Shown here piece after piece: positions 54,446 through 62,297 of a stretch of 64,000 nt of DNA. The DNA is taken from NCBI GenBank assembly GCA_965199685.1, contig OZ241323.1:558001-622000 (forward strand), read 5' to 3'. The notes below the pieces were generated by a model, which saw only the letters and a list, made by a program, of their open reading frames with translations, was not told the origin of the DNA and did not search any database. This DNA is from SP5GCR1 sp965199685 (lineage in GTDB: Bacteria > Pseudomonadota > Gammaproteobacteria > Poriferisulfidales > Oxydemutatoraceae). Numbering within the stretch: the first letter of the stretch is position 1; each line of letters opens with the position of its first letter. Both the position numbers and the translations under genes were made by a program.

Positions 54446-55861
54446 ATGAGCGCGCTTGCCGACTTTTCTAAATCTCGGGTATTAGTCGTAGGCGATCTGA
54501 TATTAGATCGCTATATACAAGGTAAAACTTCTAGGATTTCTCGTGAAGCACCAGTGCCGGTCGTGCTAACCGAAGCCATTGAAGAGCGTCCGGGAGGTGC
54601 TGCCAACGCCGCTGCAAACATTGCCGCCTTAGGGGCACACACGACGCTTATCGGTTTTGTTGGACAAGATGCCTCAGGCAAAAGTCTCCGCAAACTGCTC
54701 ACCGACCACACGATAAAAGCCGAACTAATAGAAAGCGAAAGTGCCGAAACAATTGTCAAGTCTAGGATTCTCAGTAAAAATCAACAGCTACTTCGTTTGG
54801 ATAGGGAGAGAGGATGCCACGATGAGAAAGAACTCGCACAACTCTACGATCGCTATACCGCTTGTTTAGACGATGCCGATGTTGTGGTGCTATCCGATTA
54901 TGCCAGTGGGACTATGCAGCACGCCCCCAAATTAATAGCAGCTGCGCGCAACGCAAATAAGCCAGTATTCGTCGACCCTAGGCAAAGGAATTTTCACTCG
55001 TATAAGAGAGCCACCGTGTTAACACCCAACTACGACGAGTTCAGAGCGATAGTGGGGGATTGCGACGATCTACAAACCCTCGAGCGTTTGGGGTTGAAGC
55101 TCAAAGAAGATTTATCGTTGACCGCATTGCTTGTCACTCGTGGCAAAGAGGGTATGTCGTTGCTACAGGATGCTGAGCATATCTTCCATTTGCATGCCAA
55201 AGCTCGAGAAGTCTACGATGTTACTGGTGCTGGCGACACGGTGATTGCGGTCATGGCAACCGCGTACGCCGGTGGTGTATCTTTGCCCGAAGCCATGCGC
55301 CTTGCCAATCAAGCAGCGAGTTTGGTTGTTGCGAAGTCCGGTACCGCAACCACAAGTCACGACGAGTTGGAATATAGTTTGCGCCGCGAAGCCGATACCA
55401 AAATAGTCCGAGAATTGCCGATACTGCTCAAACAAGTGGAAGCGGCACGCCGTAGAGGTTTGCGCATCGTAATGACCAACGGTTGTTTTGACATACTACA
55501 CGCAGGTCACATTCATAGCTTAAGGCAAGCAGCATCTTTAGGAGATTGTTTGATCGTTGCGGTCAACGACGACGGCTCAGTGCGTCAAATCAAGGGAGCA
55601 GATCGGCCATTCAATAATTTAACTCATCGTTTAAGCGTATTAGCAGAGTTGCATACGATTGATTGGCTCATCCCATTTTCGGAAACGACACCGCTCGCTT
55701 TGATAGAAGCTATCACGCCGGACATACTAGCCAAAGGAGGAGACTATAAAATGGAACAAGTGGATGGTCATCAACACGTAACCAATAAGGGAGGACAAGT
55801 GGTGATATTGGATTATGTGGAAGGATTGTCCACGACGAAATTCTTAGAGAAGCTGAACTGA
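54446..55861 (+). CDS. hldE: Bifunctional heptose 7-phosphate kinase / heptose 1-phosphate adenylyltransferase
   Basis: 471 residues. The N-terminal ribokinase-like kinase domain has RPGGAANAAANIAALG and the catalytic TGAGDT. The C-terminal nucleotidyltransferase domain has MTNGCFDILHAGHIHSL (HxGH) and VNDDGSVRQIKG. Together they make ADP-heptose for the lipopolysaccharide inner core, which shows that this bacterium has a heptose-bearing LPS. Full length, both active sites intact. slt begins one base after its stop. Confidence 0.96.
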   Translation: MSALADFSKSRVLVVGDLILDRYIQGKTSRISREAPVPVVLTEAIEERPGGAANAAANIAALGAHTTLIGFVGQDASGKSLRKLLTDHTIKAELIESESAETIVKSRILSKNQQLLRLDRERGCHDEKELAQLYDRYTACLDDADVVVLSDYASGTMQHAPKLIAAARNANKPVFVDPRQRNFHSYKRATVLTPNYDEFRAIVGDCDDLQTLERLGLKLKEDLSLTALLVTRGKEGMSLLQDAEHIFHLHAKAREVYDVTGAGDTVIAVMATAYAGGVSLPEAMRLANQAASLVVAKSGTATTSHDELEYSLRREADTKIVRELPILLKQVEAARRRGLRIVMTNGCFDILHAGHIHSLRQAASLGDCLIVAVNDDGSVRQIKGADRPFNNLTHRLSVLAELHTIDWLIPFSETTPLALIEAITPDILAKGGDYKMEQVDGHQHVTNKGGQVVILDYVEGLSTTKFLEKLN

Positions 55862-55862
55862 G

Positions 55863-57797
55863 ATGAACAGGCGAATACGACAGCTCATTGTATCGGGCAT
55901 GCTTATGCTCGCATGCCACGGTGCTTTTGCAAACCAGCTCCTGCAAAAGCAAAGAGATCTATATATCAGAGCCGAGCAAACGCTCAAGCAAGGACAAGGC
56001 ACCTTTTTTTCACAGCAACGTGAGTTGTTAAGCGATTATCCGTTGTATCCCTATCTGTTGTATCTGGATATGGCAAGACGCATCGCCTATGTAAAAACTG
56101 AGACCATCGTTGATTTTCTGAAGTTTTATGACGGCACACCAGTTGCCGACAGATTGCGCCATAAATGGTTGAAGCATCTGGCAGTTAGAAATGATTGGCA
56201 ACTATTTGCGCAATACTATCGTACCAGCCCATATTACGCAGACAAAGAGCTCGCTTGTTCTTATGCACAGAGCCTGTTGCAGAGTGGTCGCCTGAATGAA
56301 CTGCGCACTTTGGTAAAACAACTCTGGTTGGTCAATTTCTCTCAACCTTCGGAGTGCGATGCCGTTTTTCTATGGGGCAAACAGAATGAGGTAATAGACC
56401 AAGACCTGATATGGCAAAGAATTCTACTTGTTGTCAGAGCCAGTCGTTTGGGACTTGCCGATTATCTGGCAAGGCATCTGGATGCCGATACACGCAAGTG
56501 GTATGCCTTGCTCAAGCAGGCGCATCATCATCCGTTCAAAGCATTGGCAGAAATAGAAAGCCACTCAAAACATTCTCCATTTCTACACCAAGTGCTTGCG
56601 CATAATCTGTGGCGAGCACGAAATCAAGACCTGCAAAAAACGCATGTTTTGTGGCAAGGCATGGAGCGGTCTTTTAGACCTTATCCTAATGTCTACCAAC
56701 AATCGCGCAAAGATTTGGGCATTGCCGCGTGTTGGCAATTAGAGCCTGAGATAGGGTTGTACTACCTATCATCCCTCGGCACTGCCGTTGCCGATGAGAA
56801 ATTTCATCATTGGCGCATACGCTGTGCGCTTCGCTTGCAGAAATGGAAAACGGTTTTAGAAACCATTGCCGAATTAGACGAGGAAGATCGAATGAGTAGC
56901 AGATGGCTTTATTGGAAAGCACGGGCACTTGAGCGTTTGGGAAGGGATGAAGAGGCAATCGCTACATGGCGGCGTGCTGCCTCCGAGGCAAGTTATTACG
57001 GCTATTTGGCTGCCGACCGCATTGAGGCACCGTACGCGTTGTCTAGCGTACTTCCCGAAGTTGAGCGGGCAACCTTAAACCAAGTTAGAGATTTGGATGC
57101 AGTAAAGCGAACTTATGAGTTTTACAACATGGGGCGAATTTTTGATGCTCGGCGAGAAATGTTATATCTATTGCCTACGATGAGCAAGGATGAACGTCTA
57201 AGTGTTGCTTTGCTATGCAGGCAGTGGGGTTGGGCTACTTGTGCGATTGAAGCATTGGGTGCCCCAATGTTTTGGCATAAGGAATTGGAGCTACGTTTCC
57301 CCATGCCGTATCGCGAACTCGTTGATGCCCAAGCTCGTCAGGCTAATCTGTCGGCGCATTGGATTTATGCGGTGATGCGTCGCGAGAGCGCGTTTATAGA
57401 AGATATTAAATCGCCGGCAGGCGCAATGGGTTTAATGCAACTGATGCCGGCAACTGCTCGTCGTGTTGCTCAAGATACAAAGCTAAGTTATGCCTCTAAT
57501 CGGTCGCTACTGCAACCCAAGCTGAATATGCGGTTGGGAAGTACTTATCTAAGGCAAATGTACCTTGCCAACGATGGAGATTGGGCAGCAGCACTTGCTT
57601 CCTATAACGCCGGTCCTCATCGCGCCAAGAGATGGAAATCGCAGTCACCAGTATATGATGCGGATATATGGATAGAGACGATACCGTTTACCGAAACTCG
57701 CCGCTATGTGAGGGCTGTCTTGTTTTATTCGGTTGTCTATCACTACAAACTCCATCGCAAAACGATGCGATTGAAAACCCTGATACCATATCGATAA
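55863..57797 (+). CDS. slt: Soluble lytic murein transglycosylase
   Basis: 644 residues. Signal peptide LIVSGMLMLACHGAFA. A long alpha-superhelical U/L domain precedes the C-terminal lysozyme-like domain. Catalytic Glu508 lies in VMRRESAF, followed by SPAGAMGLMQLMPATARRVA and the NMRLGSTYLRQM and ASYNAGPHRAKRW motifs of family 1 Slt70. It cleaves peptidoglycan in the periplasm, forming 1,6-anhydro ends. Directly after hldE. Confidence 0.95.
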   Translation: MNRRIRQLIVSGMLMLACHGAFANQLLQKQRDLYIRAEQTLKQGQGTFFSQQRELLSDYPLYPYLLYLDMARRIAYVKTETIVDFLKFYDGTPVADRLRHKWLKHLAVRNDWQLFAQYYRTSPYYADKELACSYAQSLLQSGRLNELRTLVKQLWLVNFSQPSECDAVFLWGKQNEVIDQDLIWQRILLVVRASRLGLADYLARHLDADTRKWYALLKQAHHHPFKALAEIESHSKHSPFLHQVLAHNLWRARNQDLQKTHVLWQGMERSFRPYPNVYQQSRKDLGIAACWQLEPEIGLYYLSSLGTAVADEKFHHWRIRCALRLQKWKTVLETIAELDEEDRMSSRWLYWKARALERLGRDEEAIATWRRAASEASYYGYLAADRIEAPYALSSVLPEVERATLNQVRDLDAVKRTYEFYNMGRIFDARREMLYLLPTMSKDERLSVALLCRQWGWATCAIEALGAPMFWHKELELRFPMPYRELVDAQARQANLSAHWIYAVMRRESAFIEDIKSPAGAMGLMQLMPATARRVAQDTKLSYASNRSLLQPKLNMRLGSTYLRQMYLANDGDWAAALASYNAGPHRAKRWKSQSPVYDADIWIETIPFTETRRYVRAVLFYSVVYHYKLHRKTMRLKTLIPYR

Positions 57798-58025
57798 CCA
57801 CCACTTGTTGAAGTAGCACAACGTAACCTACATGTGTAGGGGAGGGCCATTCCCCTCCTTTGGAGGGGTGGCAGGCCTATGCATTTTGTAATACATGTGT
57901 TTAGCAATCATGTTGAGGTTCTGCACCATGTTACGCCGTTTGTTGCCATTGCAACAATCGGCGATTCTATTCTGTGGTATGCTATAATTTCTAACAAAGT
58001 GTAAGCGACCAGATCGGAGGGGAAA
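57798..58025. repeat. Dispersed-repeat locus
   Basis: 57835-57972 has TGTAGGGGAGGGCCATTCCCCTCC, GGAGGGGTGGCAGGCCTATGC, a TTTGTAATACATG segment and the CGCCGTTTG/CAATCGGCG hairpin. Layout matches 42130-42275. No gene; the 58026 gene's GGAGGGG ribosome binding site begins just before the boundary. Confidence 0.75.
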
Positions 58026-59882
58026 ATGAATGGTGATTTACATAATCTATCGAGAATAGTAAGCACATCAAGTGGTTATCTACGAGTTAACCACAGTACT
58101 GGTAATCTGCAAACCAGCGGCGGTAATTTTCTAAGCAGGCTGGTCGTTTGGATACGTTTCAAAACCAGTTCTAGTTATAGAAGCTCAATATTAGATGCTA
58201 AGCGCCGGATTATGGAATCGATGTTATCCGATAGCGTCTACGGCGATAACTTTCGTCAAAAAATAGATGGCTTAGATAGAAGACATGGATTTTTCTTCAA
58301 TGATAAACCTTTGTCGGCAAGAAAGGTACACCGCTTTATAAATGATGTAACGCAAGATGTGAATCAAACACTTCATCAGGAAAGATCTCAACAGGAGTTG
58401 AGCAGAGGTTTGGTTGATTGGGTATGTGGCAAAGGCAACACCATAGCGAGTGGCGAGACTTTTGAGGATAATTTGCATGCGATGCTTGCCGAGAAACTGC
58501 AAGATGAACGCAGTATAAAGGCGGCGGATGTGGATTTAAGAGGGATAGGTGACGAGGTTCATCAAGTATCCTCAAATGACCAAGAAGCGATGGCAACCAT
58601 CACCGACGACGCGCAAGCCACGGCGCATGTAAGCAAAGCAATGTCTCGCATTTTAGACGAGCGCATTGCTGATTCACGCTCAGTGAATCAAGAAAAATTG
58701 TACAAGCGATTATCTGTTTCAGGCTTGTCTGAGGCAGAGATGCGCAAAGTGAATGACGAGATCGCTGCATCTAAAATCGCAACGATGGATGAATTGGATC
58801 AACATGTGAACAAATTAATAATACTCAAAGTAGATGAGGAATTTCCGCAATTACTTCAACAGGCACTAGCTGAACAGGATTTTGACGGTGAGCTTGCACA
58901 ACTACCTGAACTGAGAGCGCAATTGAAAGAAGAGCTTACCCAGCAGAGTGATCATCGGATGTTATCGATGGAGGTCGCCCGCAACAAAGTCAGCCTACTA
59001 TTAAACGGTTGGCTTGAAAGCAAACAACAAGCGATAGCTGCGGCGCAAGAGAGTCAGCATACAAGCATAGTGGATGTATTAACCAAGCTCACGTTGCAAG
59101 AACCTCAAGTGCGCAAAGAGCATATTCAATCTTTTAGGCAAACGATAGAGCAGACTTTGGATGAGATCTATGAAAAAAATCGTTCCGATTATGAGGCACT
59201 CAATGTCGCTAAGGCAAAACTTTTCTCCATGTTATATAAATTTGATCGGCACGACGTACTGTTGAAGCGTTTGCAGGGTGTGGTTAAAGAGACGCAAGAA
59301 GCAAGTTCTTTGTTTGAAGACGATATTCGACAAGTTCCAGACATTAAAGGTGTGGCTAAAAGGTATGTTGAATCGGTGAGCAAGCCTATGGTGCAAAGCC
59401 ACGCAAAAGTATTGGCTTTAAGAGGGAAAATTCCGGATCATATTTTCCATACTATGCTGGAGAAAGTAAGCAAAGGTTATGTATGGGAACCCAGGTTTAT
59501 TTCTGCGGCAAACGGGATGCACATAGCCAACCTCACCAAGAAGGAAAACGAAGGGCTTTATGCATTATTGGATTCACCGCAAGTTGCGCGAAAAAGAATA
59601 GGTAGCAAGGAAGATTTCATTAGTTTTAGTTTGGACGATTTACTTAAATCAATGCTAGGTCCTAAAAATGTAAACAACCATAAAAAAAGGAGACAAGCGA
59701 TAGATAGAATAGTGCCCGGCGAAGTTAAACTCAAATTGTTGGACGAGTTAGATCATCAGTTGCTGATGGTGCGGAGCAGGGTGATGAATGAACAAGATGC
59801 AAATGCTTTGTTCCAAAGAGGGGCAGTTAGATTTTTACGCGCCCAAAACATTAATTTTGAGGCGATGACTGCAAAGGAATGA
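58026..59882 (+). CDS. Large helical protein of unknown family (paralogue 1 of 3)
   Basis: 618 residues; CGGAGGGG before the ATG is a strong ribosome binding site. No signal peptide or membrane helix. The N-terminal ~115 residues form a domain shared by all three paralogues: SSGYLRVNHST, FLSRLVVWIRFK, YRSSILDAKRRI, KPLSARKVHRFINDV. The body is acidic, Gln/Glu-rich and mostly helical, with a repeating unit (ILDERIADSR...LYKRLSVSGLSEAEMRKVNDEI...ATMDELDQHVNKLI). The C-terminus has a conserved VARKRIGSKEDF...SLDDLLKSML...KRRQAIDRI block. I do not recognise the family. Possibilities include a structural, filamentous or secreted effector protein; none is shown. Confidence 0.8.
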   Translation: MNGDLHNLSRIVSTSSGYLRVNHSTGNLQTSGGNFLSRLVVWIRFKTSSSYRSSILDAKRRIMESMLSDSVYGDNFRQKIDGLDRRHGFFFNDKPLSARKVHRFINDVTQDVNQTLHQERSQQELSRGLVDWVCGKGNTIASGETFEDNLHAMLAEKLQDERSIKAADVDLRGIGDEVHQVSSNDQEAMATITDDAQATAHVSKAMSRILDERIADSRSVNQEKLYKRLSVSGLSEAEMRKVNDEIAASKIATMDELDQHVNKLIILKVDEEFPQLLQQALAEQDFDGELAQLPELRAQLKEELTQQSDHRMLSMEVARNKVSLLLNGWLESKQQAIAAAQESQHTSIVDVLTKLTLQEPQVRKEHIQSFRQTIEQTLDEIYEKNRSDYEALNVAKAKLFSMLYKFDRHDVLLKRLQGVVKETQEASSLFEDDIRQVPDIKGVAKRYVESVSKPMVQSHAKVLALRGKIPDHIFHTMLEKVSKGYVWEPRFISAANGMHIANLTKKENEGLYALLDSPQVARKRIGSKEDFISFSLDDLLKSMLGPKNVNNHKKRRQAIDRIVPGEVKLKLLDELDHQLLMVRSRVMNEQDANALFQRGAVRFLRAQNINFEAMTAKE

Positions 59883-59978
59883 TGTCAAGTTATGAGGTTT
59901 GCTCGTTATATATTGGGTAATGATATATTGAGTGAGGAGCTTTGAAGGCAACAACGTTTTATTAAATAGGGGGGTAAT

Positions 59979-61886
59979 ATGGACGTAATAAATTTACAAT
60001 CTTTAGTGCAGATGATTGACCGCTCACACGGTTATATTGGTCTCGACCGATCAACCGAGGAATTGAGGACTGAGGGAACTCATTTCATGGGCAAGGTGGT
60101 CACCTGGGTGCGTTTTAAGTTTAATAGAGAGTATAGAGAAGCAGTTCTGCTTGCCAGAGGCAAGGTGAAGGATTTACTATCAAACGATCCGCTGCTTGGC
60201 AAGGATTTCAAAGCAAGAATAAACGAATTAGATCCTCAAGGCAGTATTTTTTATAAAGATAAACCACTATCTGCCAGAAAGGTGTATCGCTTTATCAGCG
60301 ATGTACGACAGCATAGCGCAACCGAAAAAATTGACCAGGCGCAAGGATTTATAGACTGGTATAGTGGCAAAGTCGAAACAGAGACAAGCAGGGAGAGTTT
60401 TAGTGATAGGACAGATGCTATGCTTAGAGAAAAAATAAAAGATCAAAGAGGCATCTTGGTTGAGGATGTTGACCTGGAGGATCTAGGCGATGAGGTCAAT
60501 GAGCAAGCTCGGGACGACACGATGGCAATTAAAACCATAGCGGATCGGAAGGATAATGAGCAGGCGCAATATGCGCAAAAGCATGTAGATAGGACATTGT
60601 CGGCGACATTGGATCAGCGTATCAATGATGCCCGCCTAAAATTACAGGAAAAGTTACACGGATATCTTGAGGCTACCGGTTTGGATGATGAGACTAAACA
60701 ATCAGTGGCAGTGGAGATTGCTGATACAACGATAGCGACGACCGATGAGTTAAAGACGCGTGTCAACGAAGCAATCGTCGAACGGATGGGAAGTGAGTTT
60801 GAAGGTCTGCTCTCTCAGGTGCAAGAAGAGCATCAATTTAACGAACGGCTCATGCAGTTGCCGGAAGTCCAACAGCAATTACAAGCAAGGCTCACCCAGC
60901 AGAATCAAGATCGAATATTATCGGTTGCAGATGCACGCAAACAAGCAACCCAGCTGTTAAGCCAATGGGTGGTGAGCAAACAAGAAGCCATGTCAGCACT
61001 TGAACAAGGTCAATATGCCGGTATGGATGATTTGTTGAAAAAATTGCTGTTGCAAAACCCTCATTTAGGTAAATCTCAGATTGAGTCTATGCAACAGGAC
61101 ATGAAGCAGGTACTGGATGAGGTTTATCAAAAAGATGCAGACGCTTGTAGTGCTTTAGGATTAGATAAGGGAAAGATTTTATCTAAGATGCATCAGTCTA
61201 CTCGTCGAGATATGCTATTCAATAGCTTAAAAGAATTGTCTAATCGGGCATCCAAACCGGATTCTTTGTTTAACGGCGAGACTTGGGGACTAACAGGCAT
61301 TAAAACCGCAATGCGAAATTATACCGAAGATACCGTTACACCCTTGCTCAGCAGTTATAAGAAAGTATTGAGTCTAAAAGGCGAAATACCCGATCATATA
61401 CATGAAATTTTAATGCAGCAAGTAACCCAAGGTAAAGAATGGGGACCTGAGTTTATATCTATAGCAAACCAGATACATATTGATACTCTAACTGAGAATA
61501 ACCATAGGGAGCTTTATAGATTATTACAAACACCAGAAGTTGCTCAAAAGAGAATAGGTAGTAGGGATGATCTCAGAGATTTCACCTTAAACGATTTGCT
61601 CAAAGTAATGCTACCCGCTAAAGATATTGACAATCCCGAGAAAAGACGGCAGGCGATAGATAAGTTGATGTCTGCCGAGACGCGAGATCACTTATTGGAA
61701 AAACTGGAGGTAAAGTTAGGAATGGTAAAGAGTAGGGTAATGAGTGAAAAGCATGCCGGGGAATTATTTCAAAGAGAAACACTTAGCTTTTTACGAGGCC
61801 TAAAAATCAATTTTGAACACCGAGTAGCAACCGCCAAAGCAGAATCGCAGGCAGATCCTTTGGTTCGTTACGAGTCATCCGTATGA
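59979..61886 (+). CDS. Large helical protein of unknown family (paralogue 2 of 3)
   Basis: 635 residues, AGGGGGGTAAT before the ATG. Clear full-length paralogue of the gene before it: SHGYIGLDRSTEELRTEG, FMGKVVTWVRFK, YREAVLLARGKV, FYKDKPLSARKVYRFISDV; then the helical repeating unit (TLDQRINDAR...LHGYLEATGLDDETKQSVAVEI...ATTDELKTRVNEAI) and the C-terminal VAQKRIGSRDDL...TLNDLLKVML...KRRQAIDKL block. Conservation at both ends with a divergent middle suggests a real, selected protein family. No catalytic motif is evident. The 97-bp gap before it has no repeat. Confidence 0.8.
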   Translation: MDVINLQSLVQMIDRSHGYIGLDRSTEELRTEGTHFMGKVVTWVRFKFNREYREAVLLARGKVKDLLSNDPLLGKDFKARINELDPQGSIFYKDKPLSARKVYRFISDVRQHSATEKIDQAQGFIDWYSGKVETETSRESFSDRTDAMLREKIKDQRGILVEDVDLEDLGDEVNEQARDDTMAIKTIADRKDNEQAQYAQKHVDRTLSATLDQRINDARLKLQEKLHGYLEATGLDDETKQSVAVEIADTTIATTDELKTRVNEAIVERMGSEFEGLLSQVQEEHQFNERLMQLPEVQQQLQARLTQQNQDRILSVADARKQATQLLSQWVVSKQEAMSALEQGQYAGMDDLLKKLLLQNPHLGKSQIESMQQDMKQVLDEVYQKDADACSALGLDKGKILSKMHQSTRRDMLFNSLKELSNRASKPDSLFNGETWGLTGIKTAMRNYTEDTVTPLLSSYKKVLSLKGEIPDHIHEILMQQVTQGKEWGPEFISIANQIHIDTLTENNHRELYRLLQTPEVAQKRIGSRDDLRDFTLNDLLKVMLPAKDIDNPEKRRQAIDKLMSAETRDHLLEKLEVKLGMVKSRVMSEKHAGELFQRETLSFLRGLKINFEHRVATAKAESQADPLVRYESSV

Positions 61887-62297
61887 AGGGTGGACTATTC
61901 CTCTTTTGGGGAAGGGTGGTTGTAGTGGTTCTGCACAAACCCAATCGCTTGCGCCACCAAATTTATGCTAACCACCTGACGCGCTGCGCCTGCAAAACCG
62001 TAACCGCTTGCGCCATTGAATTTACGAGAACGGTAGGGGAGGGCTAACATGAGGCTGTTGAAAAAGTATCTGCATTGGTACATTCCCCTCCTTTGGAGGG
62101 GTGGCAGGCGAAGCCTGACGGGGTGGTTGTGGCGGTTCTGCACTAGACAATTACCCTCTACGGTGCATGACGGTACTTTTTCAACAGCCCCACATGCCCT
62201 CCCTAACGAGTTGTGTCTGCACAAACCCAACCGCCATGCGCCACCAAATTCATGACAACCCCTCCCATTGCCAAATTATTAACTGAGGAGGGAGAAT
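61887..62297. repeat. Nested dispersed-repeat locus
   Basis: This 411-bp gap holds GCGCCACCAAATTTATG and GCGCCATTGAATTTACG modules and the palindrome split by a MITE (62051-62191). A CATGCCCTCCC right half and another GCGCCACCAAATTCATG module follow. The last ~40 bases carry the GAGGAGGGAG ribosome binding site of the next gene. Confidence 0.85.
62051..62191. mobile_element. MITE-like element, 141 bp, inserted in the palindromic repeat
   Basis: Left GAGGCTGTTGAAAAAGT, right ACTTTTTCAACAGCCCC. Flanked by ACAT (62047-62050 and 62192-62195), the same target bases as at 26500 and 45161. Internal module CCCCTCCTTTGGAGGGG and GGCAGGCGAAGCCTGAC. Confidence 0.85.

Noticed and set aside
62049..62255. 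Short reading frames such as 62049-62255, 45159-45347 and 27474-27725
   Set aside because: They are translations of the repeat mosaic and recur wherever the repeat occurs.
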